Positions 1 through 7,499 of a stretch of 64,000 nucleotides of DNA are shown piece after piece. The position numbers were made by a program, and so were the translations under genes. Position 1 is the first letter of the stretch, and every line of letters starts with the position of its first letter. Under the pieces are notes generated by a model. That model did not search any database and was not told the origin of the DNA. It saw only the letters and a list, made by a program, of their open reading frames with translations. The stretch is taken from assembly GCF_035013185.1 (NCBI RefSeq), contig NZ_JAYGJO010000005.1, positions 1-64,000 of the forward strand, read 5' to 3'. Origin of the DNA: Acerihabitans sp035013185. GTDB taxonomy: Bacteria > Pseudomonadota > Gammaproteobacteria > Enterobacterales > Enterobacteriaceae.

Positions 1-95
1 TCCTAATATGGCTTTGAATGGCTACACACCGATGCAGTATAGACAATACATGACCTAATTCTACTCATAACCTCTGTTAAAAATGGGAGGATTAC
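1..95 (+). mobile_element. 3' end of an IS3-family insertion sequence (transposase tail and right end)
   Basis: The frame 2-58 encodes the last 18 residues of an IS3-type transposase, with the typical M-A-L-N-G-Y-T-P-M-Q-Y ending and a TAA stop at 56-58. The following bases to about 95, including a run of A and GGGAGGATTACC, look like the right terminal inverted repeat of such elements. The left part lies outside the window, so it cannot be said whether the element is complete. The exact right boundary is estimated. Confidence 0.65.
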
Positions 96-260
96 CGGGG
101 CTGCGGCTGTAGTAGGTGAGCATTTTGGTCGCCCGCTGCGGCTGTCAAGTATGTCGGCATCTACGACTATCGCCGGCGGTTTCTGGTGGATCTGTTGGCA
201 GATGAAGAGCGTGGCAAAGATGAGTACGATTTAATCCTACTCACTAAGAGGAGAGATAAA
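96..260. other. Short stretch without a recognisable gene between the IS end and parD
   Basis: One open frame runs through here into the downstream antitoxin gene in the same phase and would add 25 residues to it. I see no family match for that segment. The AGGAGAG just before 261 argues that translation of the antitoxin starts at 261 instead. Confidence 0.4.
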
Positions 261-539
261 ATGAGCACTATGCAGCAGATGATCATCACACTGCCTACTG
301 AAACGGCAACCAAGGTTAAATCAAAAGTCGCCAACGGAGAATATGCTTCAGAAAGCCACGTTATTCGCGAAGGCTTGCGAGCGCTGGACGCACGTGATCA
401 GGCTATGGAACGCAGGTTGCGAGAAGACGTGATCCCAGCATATGAAGCGCTCAAGGCGGACGGAAGTCGGGGATTGAGCGCGGTAGATGTACGTGAAAAC
501 CTGGCGCGGACTCACGGGGTGAAAACCAAAAAAACATGA
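261..539 (+). CDS. parD: ParD-family antitoxin of a type II toxin-antitoxin module
   Basis: A 92-residue protein with the ribbon-helix-helix pattern of ParD/CopG antitoxins. A short beta strand (residues about 5-11) is followed by the helix containing S-E-S-H-V-I-R-E-G-L-R-A-L, then an acidic C-terminal tail that would wrap around the toxin. I chose ATG 261 because AGGAGAG lies 6-7 bases upstream; an in-frame ATG at 186 has no such site. The stop overlaps the start of the toxin remnant by four bases (ATGA), the normal parDE arrangement. By family it neutralises a ParE gyrase inhibitor and represses its own promoter. Its partner here is broken, so it is probably an orphan antitoxin now. Confidence 0.8.
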   Translation: MSTMQQMIITLPTETATKVKSKVANGEYASESHVIREGLRALDARDQAMERRLREDVIPAYEALKADGSRGLSAVDVRENLARTHGVKTKKT

Positions 540-729
540 CGTACTATCGGGTTGTGTTCACACCACAAGGGAACAAGCCGCTTACCGCCCTGGTGACTAT
601 ATCACTTAAGCCGCTTCGACGGCGGTGGCACAAAGCTATACGAATAGCATTATTAGCGGACTGCTGGCCGACTTGGCAGCACAAGATGAGGCAGAAAAAG
701 GCAAAAAAGTTGACGGTAGGGGTGGCTGA
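536..729 (+). pseudogene. parE: Degenerate ParE-type toxin
   Basis: The ATG at 536 overlaps the parD stop and opens with M-T-Y-Y-R-V-V-F-T-P-Q, the usual N-terminus of ParE/RelE-fold toxins. After about 21 codons the homology jumps to another frame (Y-I-T-stop-A-A-S-T-A-V-A-Q-S-Y-T-N-S-I-I), which carries an in-frame TAA and ends at 727-729. A ParE toxin is normally about 95-100 residues. The frameshift, internal stop and absent conserved C-terminal R-x-x-Y/H segment mean it cannot be active. The identification of the first half is good; the last 20 codons no longer resemble the family. Confidence 0.65.
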
Positions 730-769
730 GAAAATACTAACATATAGCATCATTAGTCTGGAGATAGTC

Positions 770-1033
770 ATGACAACCCGTATCGCGTTAAGTCATCATT
801 TCGAGCAGTTTATTCGTGCGCAAATCGAAAGCGGTCGTTATAACAATGTCAGTGAAGTGGTAAGCGCGGGGTTACGCTCGTTAGAAGAGCGTGAGCAACA
901 CAAGAAACTCGAGGCGTTGCGCGCAGCGGTTGATCTGGGTGCGAACAGTGGGGAAGGCAAAACGGTGGAAGAGGTGTTCGGCTCGTTGCTCGAAAAATAT
1001 CGGCGCATGATGGAAGATAATAACGCCTGTTGA
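770..1033 (+). CDS. Second ParD-family antitoxin, without an intact toxin partner
   Basis: An 87-residue ribbon-helix-helix protein. Residues 4-11 form the strand, and the helix with S-G-R-Y-N-N-V-S-E-V-V-S-A-G-L-R is the ParD signature, followed by a charged helix ending in E-K-Y-R-R-M-M. The chosen start at 770 removes a longer N-terminal frame that only reads through the dead toxin upstream. No toxin follows: downstream bases to about 1140 contain only a short frame whose resemblance to a ParE C-terminus is too weak to call. It is either an orphan antitoxin or a solitary DNA-binding regulator. Confidence 0.75.
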   Translation: MTTRIALSHHFEQFIRAQIESGRYNNVSEVVSAGLRSLEEREQHKKLEALRAAVDLGANSGEGKTVEEVFGSLLEKYRRMMEDNNAC

Positions 1034-1354
1034 AACTAAGGATATCCCCGTTGCTAAGACAGAATATCGCCGCGATAGGTGATTACTTCGTGCCCTCCAG
1101 GAACAATCGACATATCATTATTATTTATGGGGTACTTGTTTAAGTAATATATGTGGTGAATTTTTAGCTTGCAACTTATATCCATATTAAACAAAAAATA
1201 TATTAATTGCATTTAACATGGGATGACGATATGTGTATTGATATAATGTCTTATTAAATAATTTTAACAATTAATTTTTTGATGGCGTAAGCATTATGAA
1301 TTTCTTTGCTTAAAGAGAGAGTAATGTCCTATATGTATACTGCAGGAAATTTTT
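1034..1354. other. AT-rich stretch with no gene seen
   Basis: This 321-base stretch becomes strongly AT-rich after about 1130, like the hypothetical gene that follows. A 32-codon frame from about 1051 could be a worn ParE C-terminus, but the match is poor. AT-rich promoter-like sequence before 1355 probably serves the next gene. Confidence 0.4.
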
Positions 1355-2164
1355 ATGGATTGTGGGCAAATTATTATATCAGGTGCAGTAGGTATGGCTG
1401 CATGGTTTTTTTTGACTAAAATAAACGCTAAGTGGCATATCGGTAAAGTGACGGTAAGTATTCTAACATTAGTGGCTATTGCCTTATGGAATACTATTGC
1501 AGTCGATTATTTATTTTCTAACAATAATAAAAAAGAAATGCGCAATTTTGAACAGGCTATGGCCGACATTCCAATGTATCAAACTATTAAGAAATATGAA
1601 CCTACTCTGTACTCTTCCATGTTGGAATCGGCTGTATCGCTCAAAAAAAATGGTTCGTCGCGTCAACAAATAATTGATATGTTACAACTTAAGCATGCAT
1701 CTATACTGCTTGCACGCATACGGTATGCTACAGATGATACACTCATTGAACATGTGGCTGTGAATTTGCAGCAAATACAAAAATTATATGTGCAAAAAGA
1801 GCAAAAATGTTTTAAGTATCTGTTTCCTCAGTTAGACGGTGGCATTGATCCTGTGCAATTATTGCCGCTTAACATCATGCAACGCAGAATGGCAGTGGAT
1901 AATGCTTTAATTATTGCTTCTTATGAAACCCCTAGAACGATAAATACACAACAGGATGACGCAATGGCACAGCATGAGCTATCGTTGATTTTTCAACAAA
2001 TGTTGCTGCTCTATGGGCAGGATATAACGATGTTAGATGCGCCAGCTGATCCGAATAGTGATCGCGAGAAAATTTGTGAGATGACTATTGATTTGTATCA
2101 GAGGGTACTGAAGCTGCCGGCAAAACAATCCTCGAGTGTATTGAGAACGATGCTAACCAATTAA
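1355..2164 (+). CDS. Hypothetical protein with two N-terminal membrane segments
   Basis: A 269-residue protein I do not recognise. Residues about 5-20 and 29-50 are hydrophobic and would make a short membrane hairpin. The remainder is a soluble, mostly helical domain rich in Gln and Leu, with a C-terminal segment (about 235-262) containing C-E-M-T-I-D-L-Y-Q-R-V-L-K-L-P. Composition is markedly more AT-rich than the chromosomal genes to the right and it lies between toxin-antitoxin and integrase remnants, so acquisition by transfer is likely. The start is supported by AGGAAATTTTT just upstream. No function can be assigned. Confidence 0.6.
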   Translation: MDCGQIIISGAVGMAAWFFLTKINAKWHIGKVTVSILTLVAIALWNTIAVDYLFSNNNKKEMRNFEQAMADIPMYQTIKKYEPTLYSSMLESAVSLKKNGSSRQQIIDMLQLKHASILLARIRYATDDTLIEHVAVNLQQIQKLYVQKEQKCFKYLFPQLDGGIDPVQLLPLNIMQRRMAVDNALIIASYETPRTINTQQDDAMAQHELSLIFQQMLLLYGQDITMLDAPADPNSDREKICEMTIDLYQRVLKLPAKQSSSVLRTMLTN

Positions 2165-2306
2165 TCATCATCATCGCTTACAAGCTCCGCTGACCCGCGC
2201 CCAGCAGACGGCGAGACAGGTCAACTCGCATCAGCTCAGGAAGCAAACTTAACAGGCGGAAAACACGTGCCGGGCCGGGAACGGTGTTCGTCCATGAAAG
2301 CGCCGC

Positions 2307-2507
2307 TATGCCGGCCACGCCAGCCTGGAAACCACGGCGCTGTATACGCAGGTGAGCATCAAGGCGCTGCAGGCGGGGCATGGGAGTATCCATCCGGCGG
2401 CGCTTAATCCTGAGGATGACATAAGTGATGATGATGTGAATAATGACAACACAAATGACACCACACTGGCGAACCAACATGAGCACGATCCACTTCAGAA
2501 TAGATGA
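2307..2507 (+). pseudogene. C-terminal fragment of a tyrosine recombinase/integrase
   Basis: The frame from 2307 encodes Y-A-G-H-A-S-L-E-T-T-A-L-Y-T-Q-V-S-I. This contains the conserved G-H-A-S-x-x-T-T box and the catalytic tyrosine (in L-Y-T-Q-V) of phage-type integrases, followed by the typical K-A-L-Q-A-x-H tail. A stop lies in frame at 2295-2297 and nothing upstream restores the catalytic domain, so only about the last fifth survives. The frame continues to 2507 and overlaps the start of the antitoxin gene at 2479. It marks a past integration event in this arm. Confidence 0.65.
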
Positions 2508-2763
2508 AGAGACAAAGCGACTGGCGACGCAGGCGGCGGAAAGACATAACAAGAGCCTAACGGAGCTGATGCGCCGACGTGCAGAGGAACTGGCTGCAGA
2601 AGAGGTAGAATATCAGGGCAATGAGCATGAGTACTGGCTAGCTCAGCAGATACAAGAAGCCTTTGATAGCTATGATGCCGGCGAGGTTGAGTTCATTAGC
2701 AATGAAGAAATGAATGCCCGAATGGATAATTTAAATAAACTGGCCATGCAGGGAAAGCTGTGA
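2479..2763 (+). CDS. RelB/DinJ-like antitoxin
   Basis: A 94-residue protein opening with M-S-T-I-H-F-R-I-D-E-E-T-K-R-L-A-T, the strand-helix start of RelB/DinJ-type antitoxins, followed by an N-K-S-L-T-E-L-M-R-R-R helix and a long acidic toxin-binding tail. I took ATG 2479 rather than ATG 2443 because the family begins here; the ribosome site is weak. A GTG at 2760 overlaps the stop (GTGA), the expected place for a RelE-type toxin. Nothing full-length follows, so it is likely left without a functional partner. It would normally repress its own operon. Confidence 0.65.
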   Translation: MSTIHFRIDEETKRLATQAAERHNKSLTELMRRRAEELAAEEVEYQGNEHEYWLAQQIQEAFDSYDAGEVEFISNEEMNARMDNLNKLAMQGKL

Positions 2764-2936
2764 CATCAGTGGTGGTATGGGAAAAAAAGAGAACGTTCAT
2801 CATTCTGTGTCACGTTAAAAAATCACTACAACGTAATCACTTTATCGAGGCGACCCTCAAAATAAATCGCCAACTGGGACAATGTCAAATTCCAGCTCTG
2901 TATCGGCATTATCCATTTTTCCTATGCGTTCATTAA
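2760..2936 (+). pseudogene. Possible truncated RelE/ParE-type toxin after the RelB-like antitoxin
   Basis: A 58-codon frame starts at GTG 2760, overlapping the antitoxin stop, exactly where a toxin should begin. The first residues (T-S-V-V-V-W-E) and the later I-E-A-T-L-K-I-N-R-Q-L recall RelE-fold toxins, but the rest does not align and the length is far below the family's 90-100 residues. The transposase remnant begins only 31 bases later, so the toxin gene may have been cut by that insertion. The overlap is seen; the identity is inference. Confidence 0.3.
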
Positions 2937-2966
2937 CCTCAAACAAAGCAACTTCAACAGACTGTT

Positions 2967-3601
2967 TTAATTAGGAAATGCGCCTTTGGTTTTCATCAGC
3001 TTTCTGAACTGACGGCGCACCGATTCAATTGCGTTCGTCGTGTAAATTACCTTGCGGATCGTCGCCGGATACCGGAAGTAATGCGACAGATTATCCCATT
3101 TCCTTCGCAACGACTGGATCACCTCAGGGTACGGCTGACCCCATTTCGCCTCCAGCTCATCCAGCGCTGTTTCTGCCGCCTGTTTTTATCGGTGACAGCA
3201 CTAATTGTGGCACTGGATACGCTGAAAGCGTATAAAGCTTCGATTTCCTGGCTGATGTCTTTGCCGCTCATACCCAGCGCGAACATGCGGATGATCTTGC
3301 GCTCCATCTCGTCAGAGAGGGTGGTCTGATACTTCTTCACCAACTGAGGTTCAAAGGAGCCGTTACGGTCGCAGGGAGTGGCGAGTTCAAAGGTAGCGGT
3401 GGGTGGTTTAACTGTCTTTTTGGTCGCGCTGTTTTTACGGTTAGCGGCAATATCCTGAGCGAGGTGAGAATCCAGCTCATCAGCTAGCGCAGCTACCGCT
3501 AACTGTTTGATTAAAATTGTTAATATGCCATCTTTATCCGTTAGGGCCTGACCCTCCTGAAGTGCTTTCAGGGCTTTATCAAAATCGAAGGGCTGGGACA
3601 T
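2967..3601 (-). pseudogene. IS256-family transposase with an internal deletion
   Basis: Read from 3601 down, the N-terminal part is intact and typical of IS256/IS285-type transposases: T-P-C-D-R-N-G-S-F-E-P-Q-L-V-K-K, then G-M-S-G-K-D-I and S-S-A-T-I-S-A-V-T-D-K. At about residue 140 the reading jumps to another frame and continues as the C-terminal part (W-G-Q-P-Y-P-E-V-I-Q-S-L-R-R-K, then Y-T-T-N-A-I-E-S-V-R-R-Q-F-R-K), ending at a TAA at 2967-2969. The family is about 400 residues; roughly 150 residues holding most of the catalytic DDE core are missing. The sequence GGGAGTGTTAGAAGTTC (minus strand, about 3640-3658) may be the remaining terminal repeat. Confidence 0.85.
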
Positions 3602-3971
3602 GTATCATTCCTTTTTGTCGGTATTTTACTGGAATGACATAGAACTTCTAACACTCCCAACAGCCTAAATCAGCAGGGCGTGACAACAACGTTGACCCTG
3701 ATCGATCACGTCCCTTAGCGGAATGATTTTATCATGCCGGATTTCCAGTTTTGAGTTGAGCAAAATTGTGGATTAGGGCCAACAGCTACTCTGGCTAACC
3801 GCAAGTTATCTCATCCCAGTGTCCCCTGATCTTAAACAGTTCTTCACATCCCAGCGCCATAGTCTGTAATTTAGATTGTATGATTGGCTGCTTTTGTTAT
3901 CATTATCCCAACAACGAAAAAAGAAGGCTTATTTACGGCAACCTACTCAAGGGAAAAACATTTAGAAAGAA
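3602..3971. other. Region between two transposase scraps, no intact gene
   Basis: Bases up to about 3660 look like the end of the IS256-family element. Directly after, a 17-codon frame with stop at 3716-3718 (containing G-V-T-T-T-L-T-L-I-D-H-V) looks like the severed end of another gene, but it is too short to name. Nothing else was recognised up to 3971. Confidence 0.35.
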
Positions 3972-4067
3972 GCTGATATCAACTCTTTCTTTGGTTATCC
4001 GCTCGAACTCTGCAATGCGAGCCACACAACGAATGCTATTGAATTGCTAAACTGTGTCAGTCAGTAA
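3972..4067 (+). pseudogene. Second, short IS256-family transposase fragment
   Basis: This frame encodes F-F-G-Y-P-L-E-L followed by H-T-T-N-A-I-E-L-L-N and a TAA. It matches the conserved late motif of IS256-family transposases (F-P-x-x-I/V-R-K-x-I-Y-T-T-N-A-I-E-S-L-N). It lies on the strand opposite to the first transposase remnant and differs in sequence from it (E-L-L-N against E-S-V-R), so it comes from a different element. Only about 31 codons remain. Confidence 0.6.
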
Positions 4068-4297
4068 ATAATCTAAAAATCTATCAAATGGATGACTTGG
4101 TATGCAATGCAATGTGATTTGCCAATGCGTCGGCTTAAAAAAGAGTCTGCAAATATTAAATTGGAAAATAAATATGATTTTTTATCATTGATTTAGGTAA
4201 GTAGCTAACGATTAGATTCAATATTGTCGCAATAGTATTGCATTATATACAGAATCGATTGAAACTAAAAAATCAATCAAAGTGAAAAAATAATAAT
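4068..4297. other. AT-rich intergenic region before the next gene
   Basis: About 230 bases, very AT-rich, with no gene recognised. It probably contains the promoter of the membrane-protein gene at 4298. Confidence 0.4.
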
Positions 4298-4951
4298 ATG
4301 AATTCTTATATTTACTTCAAAAGAAAAATTAAAAACACTATTTTAGTGATTGTTATTTTTTGTGCAATGGCTTTGTGGTTTTGGTATATGCTGTGGGCTT
4401 CCAAAATTGGAAGAAATACCATTTTAATGAAATCTATCCCGGAATTTATGTCCTATATAACTTTCGGATGTATTATCGGACTTGTATTTGCTGGTTGTGT
4501 AACTTATCAACGCCCAGAAAATAAAACACCAGCACATATACTGGAGACCTTCTTAGGGGGGTTTTGTATTGGTTTTGTTTGCATTTTACATTGTTACGAC
4601 GTTTGTACTTACCTATTACCGGGGGAGATAATTCGTTATGAATCTGATTATGAGTTAACATTCCCTGGACCGGCTATTGGGAAATCTAGTCGCTGTGAGG
4701 CAGGGTTATGGATTAAAGATGCTCACACAACACGCTGGATTCAACTTTGTACCAATAAATCAACTTTATTTAAGAAACAGCAGTACGGTATGGACGCAGT
4801 ATGGATAACTGCCCGTTCTAATAGACTTGGTTCTTATATTGTAGACTATCAATTCATTAATAGACAAACTTCTGTTACGGTTCCCCCCTTTCACAACGGG
4901 GTTCGTAAGTACAATTCAGTTAGCCTGTTTTCACCCATTAGCCCTGACTAA
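4298..4951 (+). CDS. Hypothetical membrane protein, AT-rich
   Basis: A 217-residue protein with three hydrophobic segments at about residues 12-34, 47-68 and 84-106, followed by a 110-residue soluble C-terminal domain. That domain has the spaced pattern C-x-A-G-L-W-I, W-I-Q-L-C and D-A-V-W-I-T-A and would lie outside the membrane. I do not recognise a family. Low GC content, the IS scraps on its left and a toxin-antitoxin module on its right suggest transfer. Small multi-pass proteins in such positions are sometimes immunity proteins, but nothing in the sequence proves that here. Confidence 0.55.
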   Translation: MNSYIYFKRKIKNTILVIVIFCAMALWFWYMLWASKIGRNTILMKSIPEFMSYITFGCIIGLVFAGCVTYQRPENKTPAHILETFLGGFCIGFVCILHCYDVCTYLLPGEIIRYESDYELTFPGPAIGKSSRCEAGLWIKDAHTTRWIQLCTNKSTLFKKQQYGMDAVWITARSNRLGSYIVDYQFINRQTSVTVPPFHNGVRKYNSVSLFSPISPD

Positions 4952-5099
4952 ACATCGCTCATATTAGGGAATATTTATGACACCCAGAATACAACCATTT
5001 TCAAGCTAGTAGTATTTTTCTCAATACTGATGGGCGCTGATATTCCTTGGCTACTGTCGGCACTCATATCCAGCAATAAAGGACGGGACCGCTGGACTG

Positions 5100-5599
5100 C
5101 TAAGGCAGCAGCAACTTACGTGCATCCTTGAGCAATAACAGCAACTGCTGTTCCCGTGCAGGTGAAACGTCGAAGCCGAAACGCTGGTAGAAGCGTGTCG
5201 CGGCTTGATCAATCGGGTGCGTCAGTATGGCGCGCACACCGGCCTGTTCGGAAATAAAAACCGTACGTCGAATGGCTTCTTGCAGCAGACCCACACCGAT
5301 ACCCGGCCGTGCATCCGCTGGTCTACCGCCAACCGTGCCAGAATGATCATGGGGATCGGATAGCCGGCCATGCCTTTACGCACACGATCTGGCGCTTCAA
5401 GTGTATCAATTTGGCCCACAGTCAGGCTGAAATAACCAGCAACGTGCTGTCCCTCTGCTACAACATAGGTTTTAGCCGAACCACTGGATTGTGCCTGACG
5501 CGCATATCGCACTAGCCAGTCGTTCAAACTGGCCTTGCCGCAATCGAAGTCGTCGAGCACATGGTTTGCGTCCAGTCCATGCGGACCCGCCAGTGGCAT
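5100..5599 (-). pseudogene. TacT-like GNAT acetyltransferase toxin, frameshifted
   Basis: The first part, from ATG 5599, has the hallmarks of TacT/AtaT-type GNAT toxins that acetylate aminoacyl-tRNA: F-D-C-G-K-A-S-L-N-D-W-L, then V-A-G-Y-F-S-L-T and I-L-A-R-L-A-V-D. At the acetyl-CoA-binding loop the sequence reads H-G-R-V-S-V-W-V. One added base would restore H-G-R-G-I-G-V-G-L-L-Q-E-A. The other frame continues correctly to the family's end (A-A-T-R-F-Y-Q-R-F-G-F) and stops at 5100. A single-base deletion in the cofactor site therefore breaks an otherwise complete gene of about 165 codons. The start overlaps the antitoxin stop by one base. Confidence 0.85.
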
Positions 5600-5877
5600 C
5601 AATTACTCCAGGGCACAGAGCGAGAGAACAGATCCCGTAGCCCTGCGTTGTCCTGGGCTGGTCGATCCAGTAAATCAAACAGCGCATGCGACTGACTTCC
5701 AGACACCAAGAACAGGCGCTGGTCGAGAAGCGTCTGTTCAGCCGCCTGATAGGCGCTATCGAGGATGAAGTCCGTCATCGACTTATGAGCGATGTCGGCC
5801 GCGCGCCGTAGCACAGCTTCCTGCTCTGGCGTTGCACGCAGACCCAGTCGTGCCGACCTCAGGGCTGTCGAACTCAT
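5599..5877 (-). CDS. TacA-like (DUF1778) antitoxin
   Basis: A 92-residue antitoxin of the DUF1778 family. Residues 8-50 form the ribbon-helix-helix DNA-binding part (R-L-G-L-R-A-T-P-E-Q-E-A-V-L-R-R-A, then S-M-T-D-F-I-L-D-S-A). The C-terminal part, with F-L-V-S-G, would bind the acetyltransferase. GGAGGTCATCTA before the ATG is a good ribosome site. Upstream of and overlapping the frameshifted toxin gene, it has the standard order of tacAT operons. With the toxin dead, selection on it should be relaxed, yet its frame is intact, so the toxin mutation may be recent. Confidence 0.85.
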   Translation of the reverse strand: MSSTALRSARLGLRATPEQEAVLRRAADIAHKSMTDFILDSAYQAAEQTLLDQRLFLVSGSQSHALFDLLDRPAQDNAGLRDLFSRSVPWSN

Positions 5878-6180
5878 TAGATGACCTCCGGAGTAATTGC
5901 GAAATTGTATGTCGCGTTAGCACAACAGGCGTACAGGAACCAGTCCAGCCCATGCATTTTTTCTGGCCCTGCCCCGTGACGGTCGCCCATGTGCGCCATC
6001 TACTTGGCACAACACGTCATGCATCGCTAATTCCGTCGACCCTCTTGGCGTCATTACCCCCGAGTGTCACACGAGTTGTTGTTTCTAATTTATTTATTTG
6101 ATAAAAGTAGAGGCGTAGATTGCAGGTGAAACAAACGTATGTTCTTTTAATCAAAGTGCTAAGCGGGTTTAGGAGGGTCG
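5878..6180. other. Intergenic region between the antitoxin and an acetyltransferase gene
   Basis: It holds the divergent start regions of the two flanking genes. Open frames here are shadows without family resemblance. TAGGAGGGTCG just before 6181 is a strong ribosome site for the next gene. Confidence 0.4.
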
Positions 6181-6651
6181 ATGCAGGTGAGGCTGGCTGT
6201 CCCTGATGAAGCTGAAGAATGTTGGCAGATCAGAAATCAGGCTATTCGTTATGGATGCAGAGAAAGCTATGATGCTTCAGTGATCAACGCCTGGACGCCG
6301 GATAAAATGCCGGAAAGCTACCCCATGGTGATAACTGATCACCCCTTTTTTGTCATCGATGGCCCGGAAGGCCAACCTGTTGCCACCGGTTATCTCGACG
6401 TTACCGCCGGCAGTGTTGAAGCGGTATTTACGCTTCCCGCGTTTGTCGGCAGAGGTATGGCGAGTTTGATTATTGAAACGATAAAACAGGAGGCAAAGGC
6501 GCGGGGGTTTACGCGGATCACGCTTTGCTCAACGCCTAATGCGTCTGGGTTTTACCAAAAACAGGGTTTTTCTGTTTTGGGACAAAATGGGTATCCATCC
6601 AAACTGGCACAAACGCATTTACACTGCCTGGATATGTTTATCCTGCTTTAA
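6181..6651 (+). CDS. GNAT-family N-acetyltransferase
   Basis: A 156-residue single-domain GNAT enzyme that would transfer an acetyl group from acetyl-CoA to an unknown small molecule or protein. The cofactor motif is visible as F-V-G-R-G-M-A-S-L-I-I (about residues 87-98), preceded by the strand A-V-F-T-L-P. The late motif G-F-Y-Q-K-Q-G-F (about 119-126) also fits the family. TAGGAGG upstream fixes the start. It stands alone between the TA module and the chemoreceptors, so context gives no substrate. Confidence 0.85.
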   Translation: MQVRLAVPDEAEECWQIRNQAIRYGCRESYDASVINAWTPDKMPESYPMVITDHPFFVIDGPEGQPVATGYLDVTAGSVEAVFTLPAFVGRGMASLIIETIKQEAKARGFTRITLCSTPNASGFYQKQGFSVLGQNGYPSKLAQTHLHCLDMFILL

Positions 6652-7290
6652 ACGATATAACCAATCAAATAATGTGTAATTTTGTAATATATTACTTATT
6701 TTTATTGAATGGCAGGAATATCGTTTGGCCAGTATCGCAAACATATCTTTCCCAACCAGTGAACCCCTGTTTGCAGAATAGAGTGGGTTTAATTATCTAT
6801 GGGGTTCCTAGGAACTATTTACTTACCGCGCATGACAGATTAACACCTAATCCTGCAATTTTTTTGAATAAAATTGCAGATAAGCAACAAAGCAACATAC
6901 CGGGTGATAGGCGGGTTTGGTTGCTGGTTTTTTGATCTTATTTTCTTAATTTTATACGTTGTCTTCTGTAGTATTGGTTCACGCCGATGGGGCGAGCGTA
7001 TTTATGAGTATCGGATGCAACATCATCTACCCATAGTGTCAGGTTGATTTACTATGCTACGATTAACTGCCATCAGATTTATGTTAAGCGATTTTATCGG
7101 ATTATACTCAAGTTGTGTTTTTTTTAAAAAGTAATTCTATATTTAATTCCTTTATTTATTAATGCCATGAAGGTTTATTGTATGATTTTTCAATAAGTAG
7201 TGGTTTATATTTTTCGCGCTGACTTAGTTGACTAATTAATGACTTTAAATCTAACTCTCTGTTTTTGATCTGTTTTTTACTCACCTTCTA
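6652..7290. other. Long AT-rich intergenic region
   Basis: About 640 bases with no convincing gene. It contains a perfect inverted repeat (6853-6879) and ends in the sigma-28 promoter of the chemoreceptor gene. An 87-codon frame at 6672-6935 has no family look and no ribosome site. Confidence 0.45.
6853..6879. terminator. Inverted repeat, possible terminator
   Basis: CTGCAATTTT, a seven-base loop, then AAAATTGCAG: a perfect 10-base stem. On either strand the stem includes a run of T, as in an intrinsic terminator. It is 200 bases past the acetyltransferase gene, so it may end a longer transcript or an unseen RNA. Confidence 0.35.
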
Positions 7291-7317
7291 TAAAGTTTTT
7301 TCAACATTTGCCGATAA
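7291..7317 (+). promoter_or_regulatory. Sigma-28 (FliA) flagellar promoter
   Basis: TAAAGTTT at 7291-7298, exactly 11 bases, then GCCGATAA at 7310-7317. This is the full enteric consensus TAAAGTTT-N11-GCCGATAA without a mismatch. It faces the chemoreceptor gene whose start is about 180 bases downstream, so this receptor belongs to the late flagellar regulon and should be made together with the flagellar filament and chemotaxis genes. Confidence 0.92.
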
Positions 7318-7499
7318 CCATTAACGCTAAAATATTAATCTCATCGGGAGTTGTACTATAGAGGATACACATTAACACCTAGATCACCTCAGATTCCACT
7401 GGGCATAAACGATGTACATCATTTTCACGGTCCCCACCTTGAATGCTTACCCATATATGCCAAAAAGCCAGCATAGGAATAATGAACAGGAGTAGGATT

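Noticed and set aside
1051..1143. Possible ParE C-terminus after the second ParD gene
   Set aside because: The hydrophobic pattern is suggestive but the conserved Arg and Tyr/His positions are missing.
3665..3718. 17-codon tail with G-V-T-T-T-L-T-L-I-D-H-V
   Set aside because: Recalls the end of phage or injection-system proteins but is far too short to assign.
6672..6935. 87-codon open frame in the gap before the chemoreceptor
   Set aside because: No ribosome site and no family resemblance, and it includes an inverted repeat; treated as chance.
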